The notes: generated by a model from the sequence alone, not told the origin. Counted from the stretch's first letter, positions 44,484-57,569 are shown. The stretch: 64,000 nt of DNA from Streptomyces sp. TG1A-8 (GCF_030499535.1 NZ_JASTLB010000001.1:4216001-4280000); one strand, 5' to 3'. Made by a program: numbers and translations.

Positions 44484-47471
44484 ATGGTGACGTTCGCGCA
44501 GGCGCAGGAGCGCGCCGAGGAGTGGATCAACGGGGATGTCCCGGTGTACCAGCACCGTGAGGTGCGGGTGCGGGAGTTCGACCTGGGCTTCGTGGTGTGG
44601 GGCGAGGACCGTGCCGGGGGTCCGCGGTCGGACGCGGGCGGGCAGCGGCTGGTGATCGCCCGGGACAGCGGGGAGGCAACGCTGTGGCCGGCGCTGCCGG
44701 TGGGTGAGGTGATCCGCCGGTACGAGGAGCAGTACGGCCGTGGTGACGGCGTCGGGGACGCGGTGCCGGCGCCGGCCGCCGTCCGGGCCGACCTGAACCA
44801 GACGTCGTTCCTGCTGAGTCCTCCGGAGTGGTTGCAGGAGGCGGCGGACAGGATGGGGATACCGGACCGGCGGACGCAGGGGGGTGCCGCCGGGGCGGGG
44901 GCTCCCGCGTCCGGGCCCGGGGGTGCTTCCGGCGCCTTCGCGGGTGCGGCGGGGGGCCCGGACGACGAGGTGCCCGGGGCCGCGGGCGCCGGGGCCGGTA
45001 CGGGTGCGGGTGCGCCCGGGGGTGCCCCGGGCGGTGCGGCCGCGGGGGGTTCCGGTGCGCGTGCGGATTCCGGTGGGGGCGCGGGTGCGCCTTCGGCGGA
45101 CTCCGGTGCGGGTGGCGGGTCGGACGCCGCCGGCGGGGCCTTCGCCGGGGGCGGGGGGCTCGCGCGGCCGCGGGCCGGGGTGCCCGCGGGCGCGGCGGAC
45201 TCCGGGTCCGGCGCGCCGGGGACCGGGGGCGCGGGTGCGGCCGGTGGTTCCGGCAGCGGCGCGTCATGGCCCGCGGCCGGGGCGGGCGGCGCCGGGGTGC
45301 CGGGCGCGGGGGCCCCTTCCGGGGCGACGCCGTGGGCCGGTACGGACACCAACGCGGAGGCGGGCGAGGACCGTTCGGTGCCGCTGCCCGCGACGGTGTT
45401 CGCGCCGCCGCTGGGTGACGCGGACGGCGGGGCCGCGGGGCCGCCGCTGGTTTCCCCGGAGGCGAAGACGGCGTTGCTGAAGGGGGGCAGCGGGCTGCCG
45501 CGCACGGCGGTCGCGCCGGTGCTCGGCTCCCCGGACGGACGCGGCACGCAGGACGGGACGCCGGGTGCGCCGCAGGGCAGTACGCCTCCGCCGCCGGGCG
45601 CCGTCCCGGGTGCGCCGCAGGCTCCCGCCGGTCCCGGACGGCCGCCGGAGCCGGACGCCGGGGACATCGCCGACGCCGCGACGAGCAGGGCCGCACCGCC
45701 GTCGCGCAGGCCGCGCGGCGGGCCCGGCGTGCCGCCTCCGCCTCCGCCGCCGGGCGCCCCCGGTGTCCCGGGCGGCGCGCCCGCGGGCGGGTACGTCCCG
45801 ACGCAGCTCGTGTCGGCCGTCGGCCCCGAGGGATCCGGGGCGGTCGGGGCGTCCGGGGTTTCCGAGGGCGGCCCGGCGGGCGCGGCGCAGGCGCCGGGCG
45901 TGCCGAAGGCTCCGGGTGCTCCCACCCCGCCCGGTGCGCCGGGTGCGCAGGGCGGCACGCCGGCGGGCGGGGTGCACCACGCGGCCACGATGCTGGCCGA
46001 CCCGGGCCGGGCGGGAGGGACCGTGCCGCAGCCTCCCGGCACCCCGCAGCCCCCGGCTGCTCCGGGCGTTCCGGGTGCCCCGGGCGCGGCGGGCGGCTCC
46101 GGCACGCCCACCCCGCCCGGCGTCCCGGCGGCTCCGGGTGCTCCCGGCGCTCCGGGCGGTGCCCGGGGTGCCGTGCACCACGCGGAGACCGTGCTGGCCG
46201 CACCGCCCGTGGGCGGCCCGGCCGCGCCCGCGCCGCCGCCCGCGCCGGGCGCTCCCGGCATGCCTCCGGGCGCTCCCTGGCCGGTGCCGCCCGGCGCCAT
46301 GCCGCCGCCCGGCATGATGCCGCCCCCCGGTGCGGTGCCGCCCGGCATGATGCCGCCGCCCAACGCCGTGCCCCCCGGTGTCATGCCGCCCCCGGGTGCC
46401 ATGCCCCCGTCCCCGCCCGGTGCCATGCCCCCGCCCGGCGCCCCCCTGCCCGGTCGGCCCGGCCTTCCCCCCGCCTACGGGTATCCGCAGCAGGGGCAGC
46501 CGACCGTGGGCCCGGGGTATCAGGCCGTGCTGCGGTACCGGGCGCAGGACGGGTCGGAGCAGCAGCTGATCCGGCGCTCGGCGCCGGGCACGCCGCACCC
46601 CGAGTGGCAGATCTTCCACGAGCTGCGCGCGCTGAACGTGCCGCCGGACCAGGTACTGGAGCTGCACACGGAGCTGGAGCCGTGCGAGCTGCCGGGCGCC
46701 TACTGCGCGCGGATGATCCGGGAGCAGTGGCCGCAGGCGCGGCTGGCGAGCATCGCGCCGTACGGCACGGACCACGCGAGCCGGCAGCAGGGCATGCAGC
46801 AGTTGCTGGCGCACCAGGGTGAGCTGCACCAGGTGGCGGACGGCCCCGCGCGTCCCGCGCCGGTGCGCGCGCCGTTGCCGCCGGTGCAGGTCGCGCCGCC
46901 GATTCCGCCGGAGGGCGTGGCGCAGGAGCTGGCGGCGGCGTTCGGGCCGGGCGTCTTCCGGTTCGAGCATCCGGCGGTGTCCCGGCAGGGCGTGCCGCCG
47001 ATCGTGGCGCACACGCTGGTGGTGGCCGGGCTGCCGCTGGACATGGGCCCGTTCTTCTGGGCGCAGGCGCAGCCGGGCCGTCCGGTGCCGACGCTGGCGG
47101 AGCTGGCGGTCGAGCGCGGGGTGCGGCCGGCGCCGGACGCGGGGTCGTACCTGGTGATGGGGACGGACTTCGGCCGGGCGATCTGCGTGCAGTACGGCAC
47201 GGCGAGCATCGTGGCCGTTCCGGTGGAGGCGGGGCCGGGCGGTGCGCCGGTGCCGCCGCAGTTCGTGAACACCGGGCTGCCGGAGTTCACGCGCTGCCTG
47301 GCGCTGCTGGGCCGGATGTGGCGGTTGCGCTACGGCCTGAACCAGGAGCAGGCGGGCCGCTGGACGGTCGACTTCCAGGCGCAGTTGGCCTCCCTGGACC
47401 CGGCGGCGCTCGGTTCGCCGGAGACCTGGTGGTCGGTGCTGCTGGAACAGATGTGGGACGGCCTGCTCTAG
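44484..47471 (+). CDS. 995-residue multidomain protein: Imm35-like, collagen-like linker, deaminase-like and SUKH-4 domains
   Basis: Order of parts: Imm35/YrhB-like domain (about 1-80, VREFDLGFVVWGEDR and LVIARDSGEATLWPALP); low-complexity linker of Pro/Gly/Ala (about 125-680, many PGAPG-type units); deaminase-like domain (about 690-790) with H705-P-E707 and P-C734-x6-C741; and a SUKH-4 domain (about 805-995, VFRFEHPAVSRQGVPPIVAHTL, then YLVMGTDFGRAICVQ). The linker repeats short Thr motifs: T304, T440, T502 and T569, two within VHHA(A/E)T(M/V)LA. No signal peptide or membrane span. Domain family of the deaminase-like part is uncertain. Followed by a 21-bp terminator. Confidence 0.78.
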   Translation: MVTFAQAQERAEEWINGDVPVYQHREVRVREFDLGFVVWGEDRAGGPRSDAGGQRLVIARDSGEATLWPALPVGEVIRRYEEQYGRGDGVGDAVPAPAAVRADLNQTSFLLSPPEWLQEAADRMGIPDRRTQGGAAGAGAPASGPGGASGAFAGAAGGPDDEVPGAAGAGAGTGAGAPGGAPGGAAAGGSGARADSGGGAGAPSADSGAGGGSDAAGGAFAGGGGLARPRAGVPAGAADSGSGAPGTGGAGAAGGSGSGASWPAAGAGGAGVPGAGAPSGATPWAGTDTNAEAGEDRSVPLPATVFAPPLGDADGGAAGPPLVSPEAKTALLKGGSGLPRTAVAPVLGSPDGRGTQDGTPGAPQGSTPPPPGAVPGAPQAPAGPGRPPEPDAGDIADAATSRAAPPSRRPRGGPGVPPPPPPPGAPGVPGGAPAGGYVPTQLVSAVGPEGSGAVGASGVSEGGPAGAAQAPGVPKAPGAPTPPGAPGAQGGTPAGGVHHAATMLADPGRAGGTVPQPPGTPQPPAAPGVPGAPGAAGGSGTPTPPGVPAAPGAPGAPGGARGAVHHAETVLAAPPVGGPAAPAPPPAPGAPGMPPGAPWPVPPGAMPPPGMMPPPGAVPPGMMPPPNAVPPGVMPPPGAMPPSPPGAMPPPGAPLPGRPGLPPAYGYPQQGQPTVGPGYQAVLRYRAQDGSEQQLIRRSAPGTPHPEWQIFHELRALNVPPDQVLELHTELEPCELPGAYCARMIREQWPQARLASIAPYGTDHASRQQGMQQLLAHQGELHQVADGPARPAPVRAPLPPVQVAPPIPPEGVAQELAAAFGPGVFRFEHPAVSRQGVPPIVAHTLVVAGLPLDMGPFFWAQAQPGRPVPTLAELAVERGVRPAPDAGSYLVMGTDFGRAICVQYGTASIVAVPVEAGPGGAPVPPQFVNTGLPEFTRCLALLGRMWRLRYGLNQEQAGRWTVDFQAQLASLDPAALGSPETWWSVLLEQMWDGLL

Positions 47472-47509
47472 CGGCGACCGCTCCGGCCGAGGCCCCCGGC
47501 CCCTCCCGT

Positions 47510-47553
47510 ACGCCCCGTGCCCTCCACACGCCCGTGTGGAGGGCACGGGGCGT
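47510..47553 (+). terminator. Very strong hairpin after the SUKH-4 gene
   Basis: Perfect 21-bp arms (47510-47530 and 47533-47553) with CC between; the longest perfect stem in the window. It closes the WHH-SUKH/SUKH-4 unit. Confidence 0.9.
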
Positions 47554-47676
47554 TGTGCCGCGGATGTCGGCCGCAGGGTGTCTGCGGAGTGTCGCGGCAT
47601 GAACACTTGTGCCCGATCCATCAGGATATGCACGAAATCATTCTGTCGTGTATGTCCGGTGGAGAGGGGTTTTCAG

Positions 47677-48564
47677 GTGAGCAGCGCATCGATGACGCCG
47701 CACGGCTTCGTGACCGTCCGGGGGCGCGGCTACCGCCCCGACCAGGTGGACGCGTACGTGGCGGCGCTGTCCGACGACCGGGACGCCGCGTGGGAGCGGG
47801 CCGCGCGGCTGACCGTCCTGGCCAAGGACATGCGGGCGGAGGCCGCGCGGCTGGGCGAGGTCGTCGCCGGCCTCCCCCCGCAGACGTACGAGGCGCTGGG
47901 GGAGGGGGCGCGGCAGCTGTTCCAGTTCGTGCTGGACGAGGCGGCGGACGTCCGCGACCGTGCGCGGCGCGCGGCGCAGGAGGAGGCCGTGCGGGCCGGG
48001 GAGTACGCCGAGAGCGCGCACCGCGCGGCGCGGGAGGCCGCGGACGCGCTCCGCGCGGAGGCGGAGGAGTACGCCCGGCAGCGGCTTGACGCGGCGCGCG
48101 CGGAGGCCGAGGACCTCCGCAAGGACGCCCGGCGCGACGTGCGGGCGTGGCGCGGCGAGGCGCTGGCCGCGCTGCGCGAGGCGCGGCAGCGCACCGCCGG
48201 CCTGCCCGCCGAGCAGGCCGGCAGGCACGCCGGGCGGTGGGCGGCGGCCGGGCGCGAGGAGGCCGCACGGGCGGCCGCGTTCGACGCGTGGCAGGCCGAG
48301 CGGGTGGCCGGTGCCGAGGCCGCGCTGTCGGAGGCGAAACGGGCGCTCGGGCAGGCCGAGGAGGCCGCGCACCGTTGCCAGGAGGAGGCGCGCGCGCGGG
48401 CCGCCGGGATCGTCGCGGAGGCCCGGGCGCGCGCGGAGCACATCGCCCGGGAGACGGAGCGGCTGCTGCGCGAGCACGGGGAGGCCTGGGACGACGTCCA
48501 GGCGCAGATGGACTCCGCGCGCAGCCGCCTGATCTCGCTGACGGGCCGGACGGCCTGGGAGTAG
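47677..48564 (+). CDS. DivIVA-like coiled-coil protein
   Basis: 295 residues. The N-terminus GFVTVRGRGYRPDQVDAYVAAL resembles the membrane-binding start of DivIVA/Wag31 proteins; the rest (about 40-285) is a nearly continuous Ala/Arg/Glu-rich coiled coil. Related Streptomyces proteins are often labelled cellulose-binding protein; they probably work in the polar cytoskeleton. GTG at 47677 with GGTGGAGAGGGG upstream. Preceded by the terminator of the SUKH unit, so transcribed separately. Confidence 0.82.
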   Translation: MSSASMTPHGFVTVRGRGYRPDQVDAYVAALSDDRDAAWERAARLTVLAKDMRAEAARLGEVVAGLPPQTYEALGEGARQLFQFVLDEAADVRDRARRAAQEEAVRAGEYAESAHRAAREAADALRAEAEEYARQRLDAARAEAEDLRKDARRDVRAWRGEALAALREARQRTAGLPAEQAGRHAGRWAAAGREEAARAAAFDAWQAERVAGAEAALSEAKRALGQAEEAAHRCQEEARARAAGIVAEARARAEHIARETERLLREHGEAWDDVQAQMDSARSRLISLTGRTAWE

Positions 48565-49183
48565 GGGCCGGGCGGGCGCGCGCGCCGGCGGGACCCGGCC
48601 GCGGCGGGCGCGCGTACGGCCTCCCGCCCCGTCGTGCCCCCGCCCCGCCCGCAGCGGTGCGGTCCGGATCCCGGCCGGGGTCCCGCCTGCTCCCCGTGAT
48701 CGGGAGGCGGCACCGCGCCGCCTCCCGGTCACAGTGCGCCGAACGCCGGGCCGGCGGCCGTGAACCGTGCCCCTTGCACCCATCCGCCGGTGCCGGCCGG
48801 CCGCGCGGGCCGGGAGCCGGCCCCGGCGTGCCGGGAGGGTGGACGCTCCCCGGATCGCGGGGCGGAGCCGACCCCGAGGAACGCTCCGTCCGGGGGTGGA
48901 GAACCCCTAGGGGCCCTCTCCCGCCGGGGCCCGGGAAGGGGTCGTCCCCGCGGAGGACGAGAGGGACCCGGGGCCGTCCCTAACCTGGTTCCACGCCACC
49001 GGGGGGCGGCCGGCCCAACCGGCGGGGGTGGGGTTTTCCCCCGGCAAGAGGGGGCTTCGCACCAGCGCGCGGCACCCCCTCCTCCCGTGAGACTCGGCGC
49101 CGTACCCGAGGACGTACCCGGGCGACGCACCGGCCCCGCCGGGACGCGACCGCGAACCTCTTGACCGACTTAGGAGACATACC
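48565..49183. other. 619-base gap before the ABC exporter genes
   Basis: No supported gene. The open frame around 48760-49164 is Arg/Gly/Pro-rich without family character. The last 250 bases hold G-tracts and a CCTAACCTGG segment near 48981 that could be a promoter -10, and the TTAGGAG before the ATPase start. No long hairpin. Confidence 0.5.
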
Positions 49184-49972
49184 GTGACATCGGCTGTGAG
49201 CATCCCCAGGCACGGGGGCACTGGAGGGCGTACGGCCGTTGCCGCGCGGGCACGACAGGTCGTGAAGGCCTACGGAGCCGGGGAGACCCGCGTCGTCGCC
49301 CTCGACCACGTCGACGTGGACATCGCCCGCGGCCGGTTCACCGCGATCATGGGTCCCTCGGGGTCCGGCAAGTCCACGCTGATGCACTGCCTCGCCGGAC
49401 TCGACACCGTCACGAGCGGTCGGATCCACCTGGACGACACCGAGATAACGGGGCTGAAGGACAGGAAGCTCACCCAGCTGCGCCGGGACCGGATCGGTTT
49501 CGTCTTCCAGGCGTTCAACCTGCTGCCCACGCTGAACGCGCTGGAGAACATCACGCTGCCCATGGACATCGCCGGCCGCAAGCCGGACCGGGCCTGGCTG
49601 GACCGGGTCGTGGAGACCGTCGGGCTCGCCGGGCGGCTCGAGCACCGGCCCGCCCAGCTCTCCGGCGGCCAGCAGCAGCGCGTCGCCGTGGCCCGCGCGC
49701 TCGCCGCCCGCCCCGAGATCGTCTTCGGTGACGAGCCGACCGGAAACCTCGACTCCCGCGCGGGGGCGGAGGTGCTCGGCTTCCTGCGCCGCTCGGTGGA
49801 CGAACTGGGCCAGACCATCGTCGTCGTCACCCACGACCCGGTGGCCGCCTCCTACGCGGACCGCGTGCTCTACCTCGCCGACGGCCGGATCGTCGACGAG
49901 ATGCACCGGCCGACGGCCAACCAGGTCCTGGACCGGATGAAGGACTTCGACGCCCGGGGACGCACGTCATGA
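49184..49972 (+). CDS. ABC exporter ATPase, MacB/LolD type
   Basis: 262 residues. Walker A GPSGSGKST, Q-loop FVFQAFNLLPTLNALEN, signature LSGGQQQRVAVARAL and Walker B IVFGDEPTGNLD are the hallmarks of the MacB/LolD/FtsE group. GTG at 49184 has TTAGGAG upstream. It overlaps the permease gene by four bases (ATGA). Such pairs export peptides or lipoproteins, or sense envelope-active antibiotics; substrate unknown. Confidence 0.92.
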   Translation: MTSAVSIPRHGGTGGRTAVAARARQVVKAYGAGETRVVALDHVDVDIARGRFTAIMGPSGSGKSTLMHCLAGLDTVTSGRIHLDDTEITGLKDRKLTQLRRDRIGFVFQAFNLLPTLNALENITLPMDIAGRKPDRAWLDRVVETVGLAGRLEHRPAQLSGGQQQRVAVARALAARPEIVFGDEPTGNLDSRAGAEVLGFLRRSVDELGQTIVVVTHDPVAASYADRVLYLADGRIVDEMHRPTANQVLDRMKDFDARGRTS

Positions 49973-52548
49973 CCGTCCTGAAGACCTCGATGCGCAACTT
50001 CTTCGCGCACAAGGGCCGCATGGCCCTCTCGGCGATCGCGGTCCTGCTGTCGGTGGGGTTCGTCAGCGGCACGCTGGTGTTCACCGACACCATGAACACC
50101 ACCTTCGACAAGCTCTTCCAGGCGACGTCCTCCGACGTGACGGTCAGCGCCGGGAGCGCCTCCGACAGCGGTGAGACGACCTCGCGCACCGGCAAGCCGC
50201 CGGTCATGCCCGCCTCGGTGCTCGACGAGGTGCGCAGGGCGCGGGGCGTGCGGTCGGCCGAGGGCACGGTGTCCTCCTCGGCGGCGACCGTCGTCGACGC
50301 CGACAAGGACGGCCTCTCGCCCAGCAGCGGCTCACCGACCATCGTCGGCAGCTGGAACCGCAACGACGCCCGCACCATGAAGATCACCTCCGGTACGGCG
50401 CCGAAGGGGCCCGGCCAGATCGTGGTCGACGCGGACACCGCCGGCAAGCACCACCTGGGGCTCGGCGACCGGATCGGCGTGATCACCGCGGTCGGCACGC
50501 ACACCGCCCGGGTCTCCGGCATCGCCACCTTCACCGCCACCAACCCCGGCGCGGCGATCTTCTACCTGGACACCCGCACCGCCCGGCGGGTCCTCGTCGG
50601 CAGGACCGGCGTCTACACCGGCGTCAACGTCACGGCGGCGCAGGGCGTGAGCGACGCCCGGCTGAAGGAGAACGTCACCGCCGAACTCGGCGGCGCCTAC
50701 AAGGTGCGCACCGCCAAGGAGGTCGCCGACGCCAACCAGAAGGAGGTCGAGAGCTTCCTGAGCGTGATGGAGTACGCGATGCTCGGCTTCGCCGGGATCG
50801 CCTTCCTCGTCGGCATCTTCCTGATCATCAACACCTTCTCCATGCTGGTCGCCCAGCGCACCCGCGAGATCGGCCTGATGCGGGCCATCGGCTCCTCCCG
50901 CGGGCAGGTCAACCGCTCGGTGCTGACCGAGGCGCTGCTGCTGGGCGTGTGCGGGTCGGTGCTCGGCGTCGGCGCGGGCGTCGGCATCGCGGTCGGCCTG
51001 ATGAAGCTCATGGGCACCATGGGCATGCACCTGTCCACCGACGACCTGACGGTCGCCTGGACGACCCCGGTGGTCGGCCTGCTCCTCGGAGTCGTGGTCA
51101 CCGCCCTGGCCGCCTGCCTGCCCGCCCGGCGGGCCGGCAAGGTCTCCCCGATGGCCGCGCTGCGCGACGCGGGCGCCCCGGCCGACGCCCGGGTCGGCCG
51201 GGTGCGCGCCCTGCTGGGCACCCTCCTCACCGGTGCCGGCGGCCTGAGCCTGTACGCGGCCGCCGCCGCCGACCGGGCCAAGGACGGCTCCCTGTGGCTG
51301 GGCCTGGGGGTCGTGGCGACCCTGATCGGCTTCGTCGTGATCGGCCCGCTGCTCGCCGGCGTCGTGGTGCGCGTGCTCGGCGCCGTGCTGCTGCGGGTCT
51401 TCGGCCCCGTCGGGCGGATGGCCGAGCGCAACGCCCTGCGCAACCCGCGCCGCACCGGCGCCACGGGCGCGGCCCTGATGATCGGCCTCGCGCTGGTCGC
51501 CTGCCTGTCGGTGGTCGGCTCGTCCATGGTGGCCTCCGCCACCGAGCAGCTCGACAAGACCGTCGGCACCGACTTCATCATCCAGAACGACAACGGCGGC
51601 CCCCTCACCCCGCAGGCGGTGCGGGCCGTGAAGGCGACGGCGGGGCTGGAGCGGGTCACGGAGTACAGGACGGCCCTCGCCGACTGCACCACCCCCGACG
51701 GCCGCACGCTCAGGGACACGGACATCACGGCGGCCGACCCGACCTACGCGACCGACCTGCGCAAGAAGACCGTCGCCGGCGACCTCGAGGACGCCTACCT
51801 GCCGGACTCCATGTCCGTCCACGAGGAGTTCGCCAAGGCCCACGGCATCCACCTCGGCTCCAGGATCACCGTGGCGTTCAGGGGCGGCTCCACCGCCCAC
51901 CTGACGGTCCGTGCGATCACCAGCAGCGACGAGGTGATCGACCAGGGGGCCAAGTACACCTCCATCGCCACGCTCGCCACGTACGTGCCGGCCGCCAGGA
52001 TGCCGCTCGACCGGCTGGTCTTCGCCACCGCCGAGGAAGGGCGGCAGGCGGCCGCCTACAAGGCGCTCAAGGCGGCCCTGCACGACTACCCGCAGTACAC
52101 CGTGCGCGACCAGACCGACTACAAGAAGGCCCTCAAGGACCAGATCGGCCAGCTGCTGAACATGATCTACGGCCTGCTGGCGCTCGCGATCATCGTCGCG
52201 ATCCTCGGCGTGGTGAACACGCTGGCCCTGTCGGTGGTCGAGCGTACCCGCGAGATCGGCCTGATGCGGGCGATCGGGCTCTCCCGCCGCCAACTGCGCC
52301 GCATGATCCGCCTGGAGTCCGTGGTGATCGCCGTCTTCGGCGCCCTGCTCGGCCTCGGCCTCGGCATGGGCTGGGGCGCGACCGCCCAGAAGCTCCTCGC
52401 CCTGGAAGGCCTGAACGTCCTGGAGATCCCCTGGCCGACGATCACCGGGGTCTTCCTCGGCTCGGCCGTGGTGGGCCTCCTCGCCGCCCTGGTCCCGGCG
52501 TTCCGCGCGGGCCGGATGAACGTGCTGAACGCGATCGCGACGGAATAG
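49969..52548 (+). CDS. ABC exporter permease with two FtsX domains
   Basis: 859 residues. One N-terminal membrane span is followed by an extracytoplasmic MacB-like domain (about 45-240), an FtsX domain (TMs about 265-400), further spans near 420-530, a second extracytoplasmic domain (about 540-700) and a second FtsX domain (about 720-859). RTREIGLMRAIG occurs in both halves, showing an internal duplication as in actinobacterial/Bacillus-type ABC peptide exporters. Coupled to the ATPase gene. Confidence 0.92.
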   Translation: MTVLKTSMRNFFAHKGRMALSAIAVLLSVGFVSGTLVFTDTMNTTFDKLFQATSSDVTVSAGSASDSGETTSRTGKPPVMPASVLDEVRRARGVRSAEGTVSSSAATVVDADKDGLSPSSGSPTIVGSWNRNDARTMKITSGTAPKGPGQIVVDADTAGKHHLGLGDRIGVITAVGTHTARVSGIATFTATNPGAAIFYLDTRTARRVLVGRTGVYTGVNVTAAQGVSDARLKENVTAELGGAYKVRTAKEVADANQKEVESFLSVMEYAMLGFAGIAFLVGIFLIINTFSMLVAQRTREIGLMRAIGSSRGQVNRSVLTEALLLGVCGSVLGVGAGVGIAVGLMKLMGTMGMHLSTDDLTVAWTTPVVGLLLGVVVTALAACLPARRAGKVSPMAALRDAGAPADARVGRVRALLGTLLTGAGGLSLYAAAAADRAKDGSLWLGLGVVATLIGFVVIGPLLAGVVVRVLGAVLLRVFGPVGRMAERNALRNPRRTGATGAALMIGLALVACLSVVGSSMVASATEQLDKTVGTDFIIQNDNGGPLTPQAVRAVKATAGLERVTEYRTALADCTTPDGRTLRDTDITAADPTYATDLRKKTVAGDLEDAYLPDSMSVHEEFAKAHGIHLGSRITVAFRGGSTAHLTVRAITSSDEVIDQGAKYTSIATLATYVPAARMPLDRLVFATAEEGRQAAAYKALKAALHDYPQYTVRDQTDYKKALKDQIGQLLNMIYGLLALAIIVAILGVVNTLALSVVERTREIGLMRAIGLSRRQLRRMIRLESVVIAVFGALLGLGLGMGWGATAQKLLALEGLNVLEIPWPTITGVFLGSAVVGLLAALVPAFRAGRMNVLNAIATE

Positions 52549-52950
52549 CGGCGCGGCGCACGGGCCGCGCGGACCGGCGGCCGCGGTGCACGGGGGAGAC
52601 GGGGGAGACGGGAGAGACGGGGATGAGGAGGACACGGGGGACACGGGGCGGAGCCCGGTGCGGGGGAAGGCATGGGGCTTCCCGGTACCGGGGTCCCGCG
52701 CGTCTTCCCACGCCGTCCCATCGGTCGGCGGCTCCGGAGGCGCGCAGGGGCGAACGGCCGTCCGGGGGACGGAGCCCCCGGACGGCCCGCACCCGCACCC
52801 GCGCCCCACCGGCACCGGAGCCCGGCCGGGCGCGCGTCATCCACAGGCCCCGCACCGCCGGGCGCAGCGTCGTAGGCTGGAGATCCCCCGGCCGCCCCCG
52901 CGCCGGGCCCTTCGCGTTGCCCACCCCCGGACCCCCGGACGGATGCCCAC
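52549..52950. other. 402-base gap before mfd
   Basis: No supported gene. It starts with short G-rich repeats (GGGGGAGAC units, about 52589-52625) and has a TAGGCT hexamer at 52873-52878 that may be the mfd -10, which would give a leader of about 70 bases. Confidence 0.5.
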
Positions 52951-56484
<3,534 letters not shown>

Positions 56485-56852
56485 GCACGGGGGAGCGCGT
56501 CGCGCGTGGGGAGCGCGGCGCGCGCCGGGGCGGTGGCCGCACCGCGGCGCCCCCGCGCCCGCGACCGCGGCGCCCCCGCGCCCGCGACCGCGGCGCCCCC
56601 GCGCCCGCGACCGCGGCGCCCCCGTGCCCGCCGCCGCGGCGCCCTCGCACGGCCCCGGTGCCGGTGTCAGCCGCGAGTACCGGGGCACAGGGGTGAAGAG
56701 GGGCCCGGCAACGGTGCTTCGAGCCGCCCTCCGGACGCTCCGGCCCATCCCCTCGGGCCGCGTCCGGCCCGCTGGCGCGGCCGTTGCCGTGGGGGCGGGA
56801 CCGATCCGTCGCACGCCGGGTCGGACGAGGTCGAGCAAGGGGAGGGCACGTG
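56485..56852. other. Gap after mfd with tandem repeats
   Basis: No supported gene. It contains the 23-bp repeat array listed separately and the leader of the HNH lipoprotein gene. Open frames across the repeats are compositional. Confidence 0.55.
56541..56632. repeat. Four 23-bp tandem repeats downstream of mfd
   Basis: Unit ACCGCGGCGCCCCCGCGCCC followed by GCG. Copies 56541, 56564 and 56587 are identical; the fourth (56610-56632) differs at a few bases and a fragment of a fifth follows. Each unit contains GCGGCGCC-type inverted sequence and a C5 run. Confidence 0.9.
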
Positions 56853-57569
56853 ATGCGTCCGAGGGGCGGAGCGGTGGCCGCGGTGGCCGTCATGACGGTC
56901 GCCCTGGCCGGCTGCAGGGCGGGGCAGGCCCCGGGTGCCCCGGAATCCGGGGAGACCGGCGGCGGGGGGCCGGCGCTGACCGCGGCCGGCTCGCTGACCG
57001 TCAAGGGGCGTGCCCCGAAGACCGGCTACTCCCGGGAGCGGTTCGGCACCGCGTGGGCCGACACCGACACCAACTCCTGCGACACCCGCGACGACATCCT
57101 CAAACGCGACCTGAAGGAGGTGCGGTTCACCGGCGGCACCTGCAAGGTCTCCTACGGGGTGCTGGACCCGGACCCCTACTCCGGCAAGGACGTCACCTAC
57201 CGGCGCGGTCGCAGCCAGGTCGACATCGACCACGTCGTCGCCCTCTCGGACGCCTGGCAGAAGGGCGCCAAGTACTGGGACGCCGGCAAGCGCATAGCCC
57301 TCGCCAACGACCCCCTCAACCTGCTGGCGGTCGACGCGAGCACCAACCGCGGCAAGGGGGACGGCGACACGGCCACCTGGCTCCCGCCCAACAGGGCCTA
57401 CCGCTGTCCCTACGTGGCCGCCCAGGTGGCGGTGAAGAAGAAGTACGGCCTGTGGGTCACCTCGGCGGAGAAGGCCGCCATGCGGAAGGTCCTCGCCACC
57501 TGCCCGCACCAGAAGCTGCCCTCGGGCGGCAACCCGACCGAGGCCCCGGAACGCTTCCACGCCCGGTGA
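56853..57569 (+). CDS. Secreted HNH-type nuclease lipoprotein (DUF1524/GmrSD-like)
   Basis: 238 residues. An N-terminal signal with lipobox ending LAG-C21 predicts attachment to the outer face of the membrane. The catalytic part has D126-H127-V-V-A-L-S-D-A-W, then RIALANDPLNLLAVDASTNRGKGD, the His-Asn pattern of DUF1524 HNH enzymes; several Cys may form disulfides. Such proteins are extracellular nucleases for scavenging DNA or RNA. ATG at 56853 with GGGGAGGG upstream; GTG at 56850 is possible. Followed by a hairpin. Confidence 0.88.
   Translation: MRPRGGAVAAVAVMTVALAGCRAGQAPGAPESGETGGGGPALTAAGSLTVKGRAPKTGYSRERFGTAWADTDTNSCDTRDDILKRDLKEVRFTGGTCKVSYGVLDPDPYSGKDVTYRRGRSQVDIDHVVALSDAWQKGAKYWDAGKRIALANDPLNLLAVDASTNRGKGDGDTATWLPPNRAYRCPYVAAQVAVKKKYGLWVTSAEKAAMRKVLATCPHQKLPSGGNPTEAPERFHAR

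Noticed and set aside
43319..46426. Long antisense frame over the SUKH-4 gene with Pro/Gly/Ala repeats
   Set aside because: Complement of the collagen-like linker; the plus-strand frame has recognised domains at both ends.
48760..49164. Possible 134-codon gene upstream of the ABC exporter
   Set aside because: Arg/Gly/Pro-rich, no ribosome-binding site or recognisable motif, and it overlaps the exporter leader.
56541..56632. CRISPR array
   Set aside because: Repeats are directly adjacent without spacers and no cas genes are near.
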